DNA of 64,000 nucleotides from Xanthomonas melonis (GCF_020783655.1 NZ_JAJGQH010000015.1:1-64000), one strand, 5' to 3'. Shown: positions 9,593 to 18,882, numbered from the stretch's first letter. Notes: generated by a model not told the origin, from the letters alone. Translations and numbers: made by a program.

Positions 9593-10036
9593 ATGACTCT
9601 GCGTCTTAATGACCTCAAGCCCGCCGATGGCGCCCGTACCGAGCGCACCCGCGTCGGTCGTGGTATCGGTTCCGGCCTCGGCAAGACCGCTGGTCGCGGT
9701 CACAAGGGTTCGTTCGCCCGTAAGGGTGGCGGCAAGATCAAGGCCGGCTTCGAAGGCGGCCAGACCCCGATGCAGCGCCGTCTGCCCAAGATCGGTTTCC
9801 GCTCCAAGATGGCGCGCGATACCGCCGAAGTGCTGTCCTACCAGCTGGACAAGCTGGAAGCCGGTGATGTCGACTTCGCAGCGCTGCGTGCGGCCAATCT
9901 GGTCCCGAGCCGCGCCAAGAAGGCGAAGATCGTGCTGAAGGGCGAGCTGAGCAAGAAGTTCGTGCTGAAGGGCGTTGCGGCCACCGCAGGCGCCAAGGCG
10001 GCAATCGAAGCTGCCGGCGGCAGCGTAGAGGAGTAA
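9593..10036 (+). CDS. rplO: 50S ribosomal protein L15
   Basis: A 147-residue L15 beginning [20 protein letters not shown], with the glycine/arginine-rich extension [20 protein letters not shown] that threads into 23S rRNA. Ribosome site GAGGAG, 8 bases before the ATG at 9593; an upstream in-frame start at 9578 lies inside rpmD. secY follows after 7 bases. Confidence 0.96.
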   Translation: MTLRLNDLKPADGARTERTRVGRGIGSGLGKTAGRGHKGSFARKGGGKIKAGFEGGQTPMQRRLPKIGFRSKMARDTAEVLSYQLDKLEAGDVDFAALRAANLVPSRAKKAKIVLKGELSKKFVLKGVAATAGAKAAIEAAGGSVEE

Positions 10037-10043
10037 TCGGCAG

Positions 10044-11408
10044 ATGGCGCAGGCTGGCATTGGTAACCTCGGTGGCGGGCTCGGCAAGTTCACGGAACTT
10101 CGCCAGCGGCTACTGTTCGTCCTCGGGGCATTGATCGTCTATCGCATCGGCTGCTATGTGCCGGTGCCGGGCGTCAATCCCGATGCCATGCTTTCGTTGA
10201 TGCAGGCGCAGGGCGGCGGCATCGTGGACATGTTCAACATGTTCTCGGGCGGCGCCCTGCACCGTTTCAGTATTTTTGCGTTGAACGTGATGCCGTATAT
10301 CTCGGCATCGATCGTGATCCAGTTGGCCACGCATATCTTTCCCGCCCTCAAGGCGATGCAGAAGGAAGGCGAATCAGGCCGACGCAAGATCACCCAGTAT
10401 TCGCGCATCGGTGCGGTGTTGCTGGCGGTGGTGCAGGGCGGCAGTATCGCGCTCGCACTGCAGAACCAGACCGCCCCGGGCGGCGCCCCGGTGGTGTACG
10501 CACCGGGCATGGGCTTCGTGCTGACCGCAGTGATCGCCCTGACGGCCGGCACCATTTTCCTGATGTGGGTGGGCGAGCAGGTCACCGAGCGCGGTATCGG
10601 TAACGGCGTGTCGCTGATCATCTTTGCGGGCATCGTTGCAGGCCTTCCTGCGGCGGCGATCCAGACCGTCGAGGCGTTCCGCGAAGGCAATCTGAGCTTC
10701 ATTTCGCTGTTGCTGATCGTCATCACCATCCTGGCGTTTACGCTGTTCGTGGTGTTCGTCGAGCGTGGGCAGCGGCGGATCACGGTCAACTACGCGCGCC
10801 GCCAGGGCGGTCGCAATGCGTACATGAACCAGACCTCGTTCCTTCCGCTCAAGCTCAACATGGCTGGCGTGATTCCGCCGATCTTCGCATCGAGCATCCT
10901 GGCGTTCCCGGCGACGCTGTCGATGTGGTCGGGCCAGGCGGCCTCGGGTGGCGTGGGCTCGTGGCTGCAGAAGATCGCCAATGCGCTTGGGCCGGGCGAG
11001 CCGGTGCACATGTTGGTGTTCGCTGCACTGATCATTGGCTTTGCGTTCTTCTACACGGCGCTGGTATTCAATTCGCAGGAAACCGCCGACAACCTCAAGA
11101 AGTCGGGTGCGCTGATCCCGGGTATTCGTCCGGGCAAGGCGACGGCCGATTACGTGGATGGCGTGCTGACCCGCCTGACCGCGGCTGGTTCGTTGTATCT
11201 GGTGATCGTCTGCCTGCTGCCGGAAATCATGCGTACCCAGCTCGGCACCTCGTTCCACTTCGGCGGCACCTCGCTGCTGATCGCGGTGGTGGTGGTGATG
11301 GACTTCATCGCGCAGATCCAGGCGCATCTGATGTCGCACCAGTATGAGAGCCTGCTGAAGAAGGCCAACCTGAAGGGCGGCTCGCGCGGCGGTCTTGCGC
11401 GCGGATAA
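10044..11408 (+). CDS. secY: Preprotein translocase subunit SecY
   Basis: A 454-residue SecY, the channel of the Sec translocon in the inner membrane. Ten hydrophobic segments are visible, with the plug region near [11 protein letters not shown] and the family signatures [16 protein letters not shown] (TM2) and [19 protein letters not shown]. The cytoplasmic loop between TM8 and TM9 contains the sequence around [17 protein letters not shown]. It is distal in the spc operon. The final codons are rich in Gly/Ser/Arg and are partly repeated 100 bases downstream. Confidence 0.97.
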   Translation: MAQAGIGNLGGGLGKFTELRQRLLFVLGALIVYRIGCYVPVPGVNPDAMLSLMQAQGGGIVDMFNMFSGGALHRFSIFALNVMPYISASIVIQLATHIFPALKAMQKEGESGRRKITQYSRIGAVLLAVVQGGSIALALQNQTAPGGAPVVYAPGMGFVLTAVIALTAGTIFLMWVGEQVTERGIGNGVSLIIFAGIVAGLPAAAIQTVEAFREGNLSFISLLLIVITILAFTLFVVFVERGQRRITVNYARRQGGRNAYMNQTSFLPLKLNMAGVIPPIFASSILAFPATLSMWSGQAASGGVGSWLQKIANALGPGEPVHMLVFAALIIGFAFFYTALVFNSQETADNLKKSGALIPGIRPGKATADYVDGVLTRLTAAGSLYLVIVCLLPEIMRTQLGTSFHFGGTSLLIAVVVVMDFIAQIQAHLMSHQYESLLKKANLKGGSRGGLARG

Positions 11409-11488
11409 GTGCTACACTAGATCTTCATTGCGTGAAGACGGCCTGGTTCCCGGGCCACGATCTTCCGATCAGAAGGGCGGCTCGCGCG
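11372..11488 (+). repeat. Direct repeat of the secY tail at exactly 100-bp spacing
   Basis: GAAGGGCGGCTCGCGCG occurs at 11372-11388, in the last codons of secY, and identically at 11472-11488 downstream of its stop. The similarity continues imperfectly for about 15 more bases on the right. It looks like a partial duplication of the secY 3' end. Confidence 0.75.
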
Positions 11489-11740
11489 ACGTCTCGCGCG
11501 CGGGTGTGACGGGGTGGTCCTGTGCGGGAGTAGCACGGGCGATTCGGAGAAGTTTTTCGGATCAACACCGTCCGGCGCCGGAGCGAGGGCACACTCCCCA
11601 CGCCGGGTCCATGGAACCTCTGGTTCCACGGGCTTCAAAGCAATCCGAGGCCTTGCTACAATTCCGAGTTCACTTTTGATCCATCCTGCCGGATGGCGCT
11701 TGGGCGCCGTCGGGCCATCACTCAGTTGGAGAATCGCGTC
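11409..11740 (+). other. secY-rpsM intergenic leader
   Basis: This 332-base gap holds no rpmJ, which follows secY in E. coli; no frame reads like L36. It contains the duplicated secY tail, a hairpin TGGAACC-TCT-GGTTCCA (11612-11628, extended by two more pairs beyond a mismatch), a candidate promoter, and a second hairpin GGCGC-TTGG-GCGCC (11695-11708) just before rpsM. In E. coli, S4 regulates the alpha operon through a pseudoknot in this position. Confidence 0.6.
11634..11662 (+). promoter_or_regulatory. Candidate alpha-operon promoter
   Basis: TTCAAA (11634-11639), a 17-base spacer, then TACAAT (11657-11662). The start would be near 11669, leaving a leader of about 70 bases that contains the GGCGC hairpin before rpsM. 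Confidence 0.5.
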
Positions 11741-12097
11741 ATGGCGCGTATTGCAGGCGTCAACCTGCCAGCCCAGAAGCATGTCTGGGTCGGGTTGCAA
11801 AGCATTTACGGCATCGGCCGTACCCGTTCGAAGAAGCTCTGCGAAGCCGCAGGCGTCACCTCGACCACGAAGATTCGTGATCTGTCCGAACCCGAAATCG
11901 AGCGCCTGCGCGCCGAAGTCGGCAAGTATGTCGTCGAAGGCGACCTGCGCCGCGAAATCGGTATCGCGATCAAGCGACTGATGGACCTGGGCTGCTATCG
12001 CGGCCTGCGTCATCGCCGTGGTCTCCCGCTGCGTGGTCAGCGCACCCGTACCAACGCCCGCACCCGCAAGGGTCCGCGCAAGGCGATCAGGAAGTAA
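11741..12097 (+). CDS. rpsM: 30S ribosomal protein S13
   Basis: A 118-residue S13 beginning [20 protein letters not shown], with the C-terminal [20 protein letters not shown] tail that touches P-site tRNA. The frame extends upstream to 11693, but the ATG at 11741 gives the family start, with ribosome site TTGGAGA 8 bases before it. First gene of the alpha-operon segment. Confidence 0.96.
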   Translation: MARIAGVNLPAQKHVWVGLQSIYGIGRTRSKKLCEAAGVTSTTKIRDLSEPEIERLRAEVGKYVVEGDLRREIGIAIKRLMDLGCYRGLRHRRGLPLRGQRTRTNARTRKGPRKAIRK

Positions 12098-12107
12098 GGG
12101 ATAGATC

Positions 12108-12500
12108 ATGGCCAAGCCAGCAGAAAAGAAGACGAAGAAGAAGATCAAGCGCGTCATCACCGACGGCGTCGCTCACGTCCATGCTTCGTTCAACAACACC
12201 ATCGTCACCATCACCGACCGCCAGGGCAATGCGCTGTCGTGGGCTACGTCCGGCGGCGCCGGTTTCCGTGGCTCGCGCAAGTCCACCCCGTTCGCTGCCC
12301 AGGTTGCCGCCGAAAAGGCTGGCCGCGCTGCGCTCGATTACGGCGTGAAGTCGCTGGAAGTGCGTATCAAGGGCCCGGGTCCGGGTCGTGAGTCGGCCGT
12401 GCGTTCGTTGAACAACGTGGGCTACAAGATCACCAACATCATCGACGTGACGCCAATCCCGCACAACGGGTGCCGTCCGCCGAAGAAGCGTCGCGTCTAA
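12108..12500 (+). CDS. rpsK: 30S ribosomal protein S11
   Basis: A 130-residue S11 with the core [20 protein letters not shown] and the C-terminal signature [17 protein letters not shown]. It forms part of the 30S platform by the mRNA exit channel. Ribosome site AAGGGATAG before the ATG; spacing to its neighbours is 10-15 bases. Confidence 0.97.
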   Translation: MAKPAEKKTKKKIKRVITDGVAHVHASFNNTIVTITDRQGNALSWATSGGAGFRGSRKSTPFAAQVAAEKAGRAALDYGVKSLEVRIKGPGPGRESAVRSLNNVGYKITNIIDVTPIPHNGCRPPKKRRV

Positions 12501-12515
12501 AGGGAGCGATAAGAA

Positions 12516-13142
12516 ATGGCTCGTTATATCGGTCCTACCTGTAAGCTCGCCCGCCGCGAAGGCGCCGACCTTTCCCTCAAGAGCCCGGCGCGTGCGCTGG
12601 ACTCCAAGTGCAAGCTTGAGCAGAAGCCCGGCCAACACGGCGCGGCTCGCAAGGGCAAGCTCTCCGACTACGCTACCCAGCTGCGCGAGAAGCAGAAGGT
12701 CAAGCGTATCTACGGTCTGCTGGAACGCCAGTTCCGCAACTATTACAAGAAGGCCTCGACCAAGAAGGGCAACACCGGCGAGAACCTGCTGCAGTTGCTG
12801 GAAACCCGCCTGGACAACGTGTGCTACCGCATGGGCTTTGCCGTCACCCGTCCGGCCGCGCGCCAGCTGGTGTCGCACCGCGGCGTGCTGGTCAACGGCA
12901 AGTCGGTGAATCTGGCTTCGTACCAGATCAAGGCTGGCGATGCGATCACGCTGTCGGAAAAGGCTCAGAAGCAGCTCCGCGTGCAGGAAGCCCTGACCGT
13001 GGCTGAGCAGCACGACATGACACCGTCGTGGGTCGAAGTCGATTCGAAGAAGTTCAGCGGCGTGTTCAAGGCCGTTCCGGATCGCGCCGACCTGCCTTCG
13101 GATATCAACGAAGCGCTGATCGTCGAGTTGTATTCGAAGTAA
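12516..13142 (+). CDS. rpsD: 30S ribosomal protein S4
   Basis: A 208-residue S4. The start [20 protein letters not shown] is followed by the S4 RNA-binding domain near residues 95-160 ([15 protein letters not shown] and [16 protein letters not shown]). It nucleates 30S assembly, affects fidelity, and in E. coli is the translational repressor of this operon. A strong intercistronic hairpin separates it from rpoA. Confidence 0.97.
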   Translation: MARYIGPTCKLARREGADLSLKSPARALDSKCKLEQKPGQHGAARKGKLSDYATQLREKQKVKRIYGLLERQFRNYYKKASTKKGNTGENLLQLLETRLDNVCYRMGFAVTRPAARQLVSHRGVLVNGKSVNLASYQIKAGDAITLSEKAQKQLRVQEALTVAEQHDMTPSWVEVDSKKFSGVFKAVPDRADLPSDINEALIVELYSK

Positions 13143-13153
13143 TTCACATTGGA

Positions 13154-13178
13154 GAGCCTCCGGCACTGCTGGAGGCTC
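13154..13178 (+). other. Hairpin between rpsD and rpoA
   Basis: GAGCCTCC (13154-13161) pairs perfectly with GGAGGCTC (13171-13178); the stem extends to 10 bp with one G-U pair, leaving the loop CACTG. There is no T-run. It lies 11 bases after the rpsD stop and may set rpoA expression apart from the ribosomal genes by processing or stability. Confidence 0.6.
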
Positions 13179-13195
13179 GCAGGAGACCCCGCAAC

Positions 13196-14194
13196 ATGAC
13201 GGTTACCGCCAACCAGGTTCTGCGCCCCCGTGGTCCGCAGATCGAACGTCTTACCGACAACCGTGCCAAGGTCGTGATCGAACCCTTGGAGCGCGGTTAC
13301 GGGCACACGCTGGGCAATGCCCTGCGTCGTGTGTTGTTGTCGTCGATCCCCGGTTTTGCGATCACCGAGGTCGAAATCGACGGCGTGCTGCACGAGTACA
13401 CCACGGTCGAAGGTTTGCAGGAAGACGTGCTGGACGTCCTGCTGAACCTGAAGGACGTGGCCATTCGCATGCATAGTGGCGACAGCGCGACGCTGTCGTT
13501 GTCCAAGCAGGGACCGGGCACGGTCACTGCGGCCGACATCAGGACCGATCACAACGTTGAGATCATCAACGGCGACCACGTGATCTGCCACCTGACCAAG
13601 GACACCGCGCTGAACATGCGCCTGAAGATCGAGCGTGGCTTCGGCTATCAGCCGGCTGCCGCGCGTCGTCGTCCGGATGAAGAGACCCGTACCATTGGTC
13701 GTCTGATGCTGGATGCGTCGTTCTCGCCGGTGCGTCGCGTTGCCTACGCCGTGGAAGCGGCGCGCGTCGAACAGCGTACCGATCTGGACAAGCTGGTCAT
13801 CGATATCGAAACCAACGGCACGATCGATGCCGAGGAAGCCGTGCGCACCGCCGCCGACATCCTCAGCGATCAGCTGTCGGTGTTCGGCGATTTCACCCAC
13901 CGTGATCGCGGTGCGGCCAAGCCGGCTGCCAGCGGCGTGGATCCGGTGCTGCTGCGTCCGATCGACGACCTCGAGTTGACCGTGCGTTCGGCCAACTGCC
14001 TCAAGGCCGAGAGCATCTACTACATTGGCGATCTGATCCAGAAGACCGAAGTGGAGCTGCTCAAGACCCCGAACCTGGGCAAGAAGTCGCTCACCGAAAT
14101 CAAGGAAGTGCTGGCACAGCGCGGCCTTGCACTGGGCATGAAGCTGGAGAACTGGCCGCCGGCCGGTGTCGCCCAGCACGGCATGCTTGGTTGA
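13196..14194 (+). CDS. rpoA: RNA polymerase alpha subunit
   Basis: A 332-residue alpha subunit. The N-terminal domain (dimerisation and assembly) includes [21 protein letters not shown] flexible linker near residues 235-250 leads to the C-terminal domain with [20 protein letters not shown] and [19 protein letters not shown], which binds UP elements and activators. Start at 13196 ([15 protein letters not shown]), with ribosome site AGGAGA at 13181-13186. The same frame is open into rpsD but without family similarity. Confidence 0.97.
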   Translation: MTVTANQVLRPRGPQIERLTDNRAKVVIEPLERGYGHTLGNALRRVLLSSIPGFAITEVEIDGVLHEYTTVEGLQEDVLDVLLNLKDVAIRMHSGDSATLSLSKQGPGTVTAADIRTDHNVEIINGDHVICHLTKDTALNMRLKIERGFGYQPAAARRRPDEETRTIGRLMLDASFSPVRRVAYAVEAARVEQRTDLDKLVIDIETNGTIDAEEAVRTAADILSDQLSVFGDFTHRDRGAAKPAASGVDPVLLRPIDDLELTVRSANCLKAESIYYIGDLIQKTEVELLKTPNLGKKSLTEIKEVLAQRGLALGMKLENWPPAGVAQHGMLG

Positions 14195-14204
14195 TGTATC
14201 AAGG

Positions 14205-14228
14205 CATGGGCGTCTTCGGGCGCCCATG
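14205..14228 (+). other. UUCG hairpin between rpoA and rplQ
   Basis: CATGGGCGTC (14205-14214) and GGCGCCCATG (14219-14228) form a 10-bp stem with one G-U pair, capped by TTCG closed by a C-G pair. A loose pyrimidine run follows (TCTGTCTTCT). It may be a partial terminator or a processing site in a 180-base gap. Confidence 0.55.
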
Positions 14229-14374
14229 TCTGTCTTCTGCATCGACGGGCTCGAGCCCGCGATGACATCCGGTCTAAGGACGGCCGGTTCGGACCAACCG
14301 CAGTCCATTCAACAGCGCCAGGATGGCGACAACGTCTCTCAAGTAGTCTCAACATTCCTTAGGAAATCACACTC

Positions 14375-14758
14375 ATGCGTCACCAGAAATCCGGTCGTAA
14401 GTTCAACCGCACCAGCGCGCATCGCGAAGCCATGTTCCGCAATATGGCCGCCTCGCTGTTCAAGCACGAGCTGATCAAGACCACCTTGCCGAAGGCCAAG
14501 GAACTGCGTCGCGTCGCCGAGCCGCTGATCACCATCGGCAAGGTCGATGGCGTTGCCAATCGTCGTCTGGCGTTCGCCCGCCTGCGCGACAAGGAAGCGG
14601 TGGGCAAGCTGTTCGTCGAACTGGGCCCGCGTTACGCGACCCGTCCTGGCGGCTACCTGCGCATCCTGAAGGCCGGCTTCCGCGCTGGCGACAATGCACC
14701 GATGGCGTACGTCGAGCTGGTCGACCGTCCGGTCGTGGCCGAGGAAGTGGCCGAATAA
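14375..14758 (+). CDS. rplQ: 50S ribosomal protein L17
   Basis: A 127-residue L17 beginning [20 protein letters not shown], with [21 protein letters not shown] and the C-terminal [15 protein letters not shown]. It lies near the exit tunnel. It is the last gene of the ribosomal cluster, preceded by a 180-base gap with a hairpin and followed by a strong terminator. Confidence 0.97.
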
Positions 14759-14786
14759 TCGGTTCGTCCCTCGCAAGATTCTCGAG

Positions 14787-14809
14787 AACCCGGCTCACGC
14801 CGGGTTTTT
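14787..14809 (+). terminator. Terminator of the ribosomal protein cluster
   Basis: AACCCGGC (14787-14794), loop TCAC, GCCGGGTT (14799-14806), then further T residues to 14809. It is a perfect 8-bp stem 28 bases after the rplQ stop. Confidence 0.92.
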
Positions 14810-15313
14810 CGTTTCTGCGACAGGGGGGGACGATCCAGCGTGCGGTGGCGAGGCGCGAGTTTCCGCCCTGGTTCGAAGGCTGATGGCCTTATGGCTGTCC
14901 ATGCGTGGGGCGTGTACCGTGCGACCCTGCGAGACCAGATTGCAGGCAGCATCGGCGCAGGGAGCGCAAGCAGCGCCGGGACGCAACGCAGGCCGACGGG
15001 CTTGCAAAGGAAGCGGGCCGAGGTGCGATGGAGCGTCCGGCGGCGTCTGCGGCCGCCGTGTCATGCAGTCGTGGACCGCGTGGCGGCGCCGATCCAGCGC
15101 GCTGCCACGCAATCAGCGCCGGGCGCATGCATGGCCGTCGAGCGGTATCGCTGGGGTGCAAGCTGGTGTTCTGCGGCGCGGCCGGATCGTCGGGTCGGTG
15201 GGGCGATACGCCGTGTCTGGCGACGCGACGCGCCCTAAGGCGGGTTCGGCAGGCGTGGTCAGCGCGCCGACGATCGCCGATAATTGCGGTCTCATCCCAG
15301 GCAAGCAATGACG
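14810..15313. other. GC-rich intergenic stretch without a recognisable gene
   Basis: About 500 bases between the rplQ terminator and dsbB. Several long frames are open on both strands, but they have low-complexity Arg/Ala/Gly composition, no ribosome sites and no recognisable motifs. A GATAAT at 15279-15284, with TGGTCA 17 bases upstream, may be a weak dsbB promoter. Nothing else is supported. Confidence 0.5.
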
Positions 15314-15832
15314 ATGAATCCGATCCGGTGGGGTTTTCGAGCGCAGTTCTTGTTGGGCTTCGCCGCCTGCGCGGGATTGCTGGCCTATGCGATCTATGTG
15401 CAGCTGCATCTGGGTCTCGAGCCGTGCCCACTGTGCATCTTTCAGCGGATCGCCTTCGCTGCGCTGGCGCTGTTGTTGCTGCTGGGTGCACTGCACGGGC
15501 CGCGGGCTGCGACCGGCCGCAAGATCTACGGCGTGCTGGCTTTCATCGCCGCGGGCGTGGGCATGGGGATCGCTGCCCGGCATGTCTGGGTACAGATCCG
15601 ACCCAAGGACATGATGTCCTCCTGTGGCCCGCCGTTGAGCTTCCTGAGCGAGACCATGGGGCCTTTCGAGGTGTTTCGGACCGTGCTGACCGGGACTGGC
15701 GATTGCGGCAACATCGACTGGCGGTTCCTGGGGCTGAGCATGCCGATGTGGAGTCTGGTGTGGTTCGTCGCGCTGGCGTTGTGGGCGTTGTATGCCGGCT
15801 TCAAGCCGCGGCGGACGTCTGTGCACCACTAG
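15314..15832 (+). CDS. dsbB: Disulfide bond formation protein DsbB
   Basis: A 172-residue inner-membrane protein with four hydrophobic segments. The first periplasmic pair is CPLC (residues 40-43). The second pair lies in DMMSSCGPP and GTGDCGNID. DsbB reoxidises periplasmic DsbA and passes electrons to quinones. The start at 15314 (MNPIRWGFRAQF) matches the expected family length; an ATG at 15308 (MTMNPIRW) is better spaced from AGG at 15299-15301 and is equally possible. It appears monocistronic. Confidence 0.93.
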   Translation: MNPIRWGFRAQFLLGFAACAGLLAYAIYVQLHLGLEPCPLCIFQRIAFAALALLLLLGALHGPRAATGRKIYGVLAFIAAGVGMGIAARHVWVQIRPKDMMSSCGPPLSFLSETMGPFEVFRTVLTGTGDCGNIDWRFLGLSMPMWSLVWFVALALWALYAGFKPRRTSVHH

Positions 15833-16272
15833 GCGATGCGGCGGTCGCCGCCAGTTCCGGGTGTTTCGTTCGAGGCTGCCGCGCGGCTGTAGGCGGCTGA
15901 CCGCGGCGCGAGTCCGCGCTGGAAAGGCCGTAGCCCGCCATGCGCGCGATCTCCGGGATGGCGGTATGGCCCTCATCCGCTGTGCGGGCACCATCTCCCC
16001 CTGGCGGGAGACGGGTCGCCGTTGCCGGTCGATCTCTGCCGTCGGCAGCGATTCCATCGGCTTTCCCATCGTCACCGAGCAGACCACCTCTCCCACCTTC
16101 ACCGATCGGACCACCTCTCCCGTTTGCGGGAGAGGTCGGCGCGCCCTGCGCGCCGGGTGAGGGCTGCGCGGTGCCCGCGGCTGCAGCCTGCTTCCGGGCT
16201 GCATCGCATCGAGGGAGGCTTTGCCTGACGGGCCGGCTCTGCCACCATCGCAGGCTGTCCAGGAGCTTTTCG
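15833..16272. other. Intergenic region with REP-like repeats
   Basis: This 440-base gap between dsbB and aroG has no credible gene. It contains a degraded repeat copy at 15969-16014 (CCCTCATCCG, then CATCTCCCC-CTGGCGGGAG), a tandem pair of ACCACCTCTCCC, and a perfect 10-bp hairpin ACCTCTCCCG-TTTG-CGGGAGAGGT (16113-16136) followed by a second palindromic block and GGGTGAGGG. These resemble the elements near 41.6-41.9 kb. Confidence 0.65.
16113..16170. repeat. REP-like double hairpin
   Basis: A 10-bp perfect stem with a TTTG loop (16113-16136) is followed by CGGCGCG-CCCTG-CGCGCCG (16137-16155) and GGGTGAGGG. Both order and wording match an inverted copy of the CCCTCATCCG-type element at 41601-41845, which suggests a dispersed family. 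Confidence 0.6.
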
Positions 16273-17670
16273 ATGAACTCTTCCATGCCTTCTCCCGTTT
16301 CCGATTCCACAGCGCCGTCCTGGACGCCTGGCAGCTGGCGCGACAGGCCCGCGCTGCAGTTGCCGGTATACCCGGATCCGAACGCGTTGCGGGCCGCAGT
16401 GGACGAGCTGAGGCAGTTGCCGCCGTTGGTGACCTCGTGGGAGATCTTTGCGCTGAAGCGCCAGCTGGCCGAGGCGCAGGAGGGCAAGCGTTTCCTGCTG
16501 CAGGGCGGCGATTGTGCTGAGAACTTCAGCGATTGCGAATCGGGCACCATCTCCAATCGCCTAAAGGTGTTGTTGCAGATGAGCCTGGTCCTGGTGCACG
16601 GCCTGCGCCTGCCGGTGGTGCGGGTGGGACGCTTTGCAGGGCAGTATGCCAAGCCGCGTTCGGCCGATACCGAGACCCGCGATGGGATCAGCCTGCCGAG
16701 TTATCGTGGCGATGTGATCAACGCGCCGGCCTTCACCGAAGCCGCACGCGTGCCCGATCCGCGCCGCATGATCACCGCGCACTCGCGTTCGGCGATGACG
16801 ATGAACTTCGTGCGTGCGCTGATCGATGGCGGCTTCGCTGACCTGCATCACCCCGAATACTGGAACCTGGATTGGGTGGGCTATTCGCCGCTGGCGGCGG
16901 ACTACCAGAAGATGGTGGCATCGATCGGGGATGCGGTGCGCTTCATGGAAACGCTGTCCGGCGCCGAGGTGTACAACCTCAACCGGATCGATTTCTACAC
17001 CTCGCACGAGGCACTGTTGCTGCCCTACGAAGAAGGCCTGACCCGGCAAGTGCCGCGCCAATGGGGCTGGTTCAACCTCAGTACGCATTATCCGTGGATC
17101 GGTATGCGCACTGCGGCGCTGGATGGTGCTCACGTGGAGTATCTACGCGGCGTACGCAATCCGATCGCCATCAAAGTCGGACCATCGGTGCAGCCGGACC
17201 AATTATTGCGGCTGATCGACGTGCTCAATCCCGAAGACGAGCCCGGACGCCTGAGTTTCATCCATCGCATGGGGGCGGCGCAGATCGCCGAAAAGTTGCC
17301 GCCGCTGCTGGATGCGGTCAAGCGTGATGGGCGCCGGGTGCTGTGGGTCTGCGATGCGATGCACGGCAATACCGAAAGTACCGGCAATGGCTACAAGACC
17401 CGACGTTTCGACAATATTCGCAGTGAGGTGGAGACCTCGTTCGATCTGCATGCAGCTGCCGGCACGCGGCTGGGCGGAGTGCATCTGGAGCTCACTGGCG
17501 AAGACGTCACCGAGTGCACCGGCGGCGCGCGCGAATTGACCGAACGCGACCTGGAGCGTGCCTACCGTTCCAGCGTGGATCCGCGCCTGAATTACGAGCA
17601 GTCGCTGGAGATTGCGATGGCCATCGTGCGCAAGCAGCAACAGGTGAACGCGCAGCCGCTGGGGGCCTGA
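16273..17670 (+). CDS. aroG: 3-deoxy-7-phosphoheptulonate synthase, class II
   Basis: A 465-residue class II (plant/mycobacterial type) DAHP synthase, which condenses phosphoenolpyruvate and erythrose 4-phosphate in the first step of aromatic amino-acid synthesis. Family motifs visible: LLQGGDCAENF (about 75-85, with the metal-ligand Cys81), FAGQYAKPRS, YRGDVINAP, FIHRMGAAQIAEKLPPL and VCDAMHGNTE near residue 360. The ATG at 16273 has AGGAG at 16261-16265. Cytoplasmic; no neighbouring gene of the pathway is present. The symbol is used by homology and other names exist. Confidence 0.93.
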   Translation: MNSSMPSPVSDSTAPSWTPGSWRDRPALQLPVYPDPNALRAAVDELRQLPPLVTSWEIFALKRQLAEAQEGKRFLLQGGDCAENFSDCESGTISNRLKVLLQMSLVLVHGLRLPVVRVGRFAGQYAKPRSADTETRDGISLPSYRGDVINAPAFTEAARVPDPRRMITAHSRSAMTMNFVRALIDGGFADLHHPEYWNLDWVGYSPLAADYQKMVASIGDAVRFMETLSGAEVYNLNRIDFYTSHEALLLPYEEGLTRQVPRQWGWFNLSTHYPWIGMRTAALDGAHVEYLRGVRNPIAIKVGPSVQPDQLLRLIDVLNPEDEPGRLSFIHRMGAAQIAEKLPPLLDAVKRDGRRVLWVCDAMHGNTESTGNGYKTRRFDNIRSEVETSFDLHAAAGTRLGGVHLELTGEDVTECTGGARELTERDLERAYRSSVDPRLNYEQSLEIAMAIVRKQQQVNAQPLGA

Positions 17671-17696
17671 GCGAACCGTGCGCATGACGTGACGCT

Positions 17697-17714
17697 CATG
17701 CCGCCTGCGGCATG
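17697..17714 (+). other. Hairpin after aroG
   Basis: CATGCCG (17697-17703), loop CCTG, CGGCATG (17708-17714). It is a perfect 7-bp stem without a T-run, between aroG and the MscS gene, and may be a weak terminator. Confidence 0.35.
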
Positions 17715-17754
17715 CTCTGGCAGCCATCCCTCTTTCCCCCACAGGAGGAACGGT

Positions 17755-18882
17755 TTGACTGCCGATTGGAACGTCATCCGCGAATACGCAATCCCGCTAG
17801 GCGCCGCGCTGCTTGCGGGCGTCGTCACCTGGTCGCTGATGCTGTGGCTGTTCCGCCGCATGCAGGGCCGCGATTACCGCCGCGCACGCATCATTCGCGT
17901 GGTCACCCTGCCGGCGGCATTCATTTTGCCGCAGCTGTTCCTGGGCGTGGCCACCGAGGCGACGCCGCTGTCGGGCAAGGCACTGGTAGCGGTGCAGCAT
18001 CTGTTGCACGTCGGCATCGTCGGTTGCGTCACCTGGTTGCTGGTGCGCGCGGTGGCTGCGGGCGAAGCGGCGATTCTGCGCAGCAATCCCATCGAAGTGT
18101 CCGACAATCTCACCGCGCGCCGCATCCAGACCCAGACGCGGGTGCTCAGCCGTGTGGCGATGGGCGCGGTGATCCTGCTTGGCGTCTCGGTGGTGCTGCT
18201 TGGCTTCGAACAGGTACGCCAGATCGGCAAGACCCTGCTGGCCTCGGCCGGCATCATCGGGTTGGTGGCCGGTATCGCCGCCAAGCCGGTGTTCGGCAAT
18301 CTGATCGCCGGCCTGCAGATCGCGCTGACCCAGCCGATCCGGTTGGATGACGTGGTGATCGTGGAAGGCGAGTGGGGACGTATCGAGGAAATCGGCAGCT
18401 CGTATGTCGTGGTGCGGATCTGGGACGAACGGCGCATGGTGGTGCCGCTGACCTGGTTCATCGAGAACCCGTTCCAGAATTGGACACGCGCCAGTGCGGA
18501 CCTGCTCGGTACCGCGTTCCTGTGGCTGGACTACCGCACGCCGATCGCGGCGGTGCGCGCGGAGCTGGAGCGCATCTGCCAGAGCGAGCCGCTGTGGGAC
18601 GGGCGGGTATGCGTCACCCAGATCACCGATACCAGCGACAACACCATCCAGGTACGCCTGCTGGTGAGCGCACGCAATTCCGGCGACGCTTTCGATCTGC
18701 GCTGTCTGGTGCGCGAGCGGATGATCGACTTTTTAACCCGCGAGCATCCGTATGCACTGCCCAGGATTCGCGCCGAGATTGCGGCGCAGGAGAAGCCGGC
18801 CTTGCGCGCAGCAGAGCCGATCGCGCCGGACAGCGTGCGCTCGCCGGGCGCCGAAGATGGCGAACCTGCGGCGACGACTTAG
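17755..18882 (+). CDS. MscS-family mechanosensitive channel
   Basis: A 375-residue membrane protein with several N-terminal hydrophobic segments. The MscS pore helix region is LLASAGIIGLVAGIAAKPVFG (about 165-185), followed by the beta domain NLIAGLQIALTQPIRLDDVVIVEGEWGRIEEIG. Such channels open on hypo-osmotic shock. The start is probably TTG at 17755, preceded by a near-perfect AGGAGGA at 17743-17749; an ATG at 17689 in frame lacks a ribosome site. The TAG stop (18880-18882) overlaps the first bases of a repeat element. Confidence 0.88.
   Translation: MTADWNVIREYAIPLGAALLAGVVTWSLMLWLFRRMQGRDYRRARIIRVVTLPAAFILPQLFLGVATEATPLSGKALVAVQHLLHVGIVGCVTWLLVRAVAAGEAAILRSNPIEVSDNLTARRIQTQTRVLSRVAMGAVILLGVSVVLLGFEQVRQIGKTLLASAGIIGLVAGIAAKPVFGNLIAGLQIALTQPIRLDDVVIVEGEWGRIEEIGSSYVVVRIWDERRMVVPLTWFIENPFQNWTRASADLLGTAFLWLDYRTPIAAVRAELERICQSEPLWDGRVCVTQITDTSDNTIQVRLLVSARNSGDAFDLRCLVRERMIDFLTREHPYALPRIRAEIAAQEKPALRAAEPIAPDSVRSPGAEDGEPAATT

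Noticed and set aside
14810..15313. Several overlapping open frames between rplQ and dsbB
   Set aside because: They have Arg/Ala/Gly-rich low-complexity translations, no ribosome sites and no family resemblance.
15316..16272. Plant-inducible promoter boxes (TTCGB-N15-TTCGB) near aroG and elsewhere
   Set aside because: TTCG words occur, but no pair was found at the required spacing with a -10 in a sensible place.
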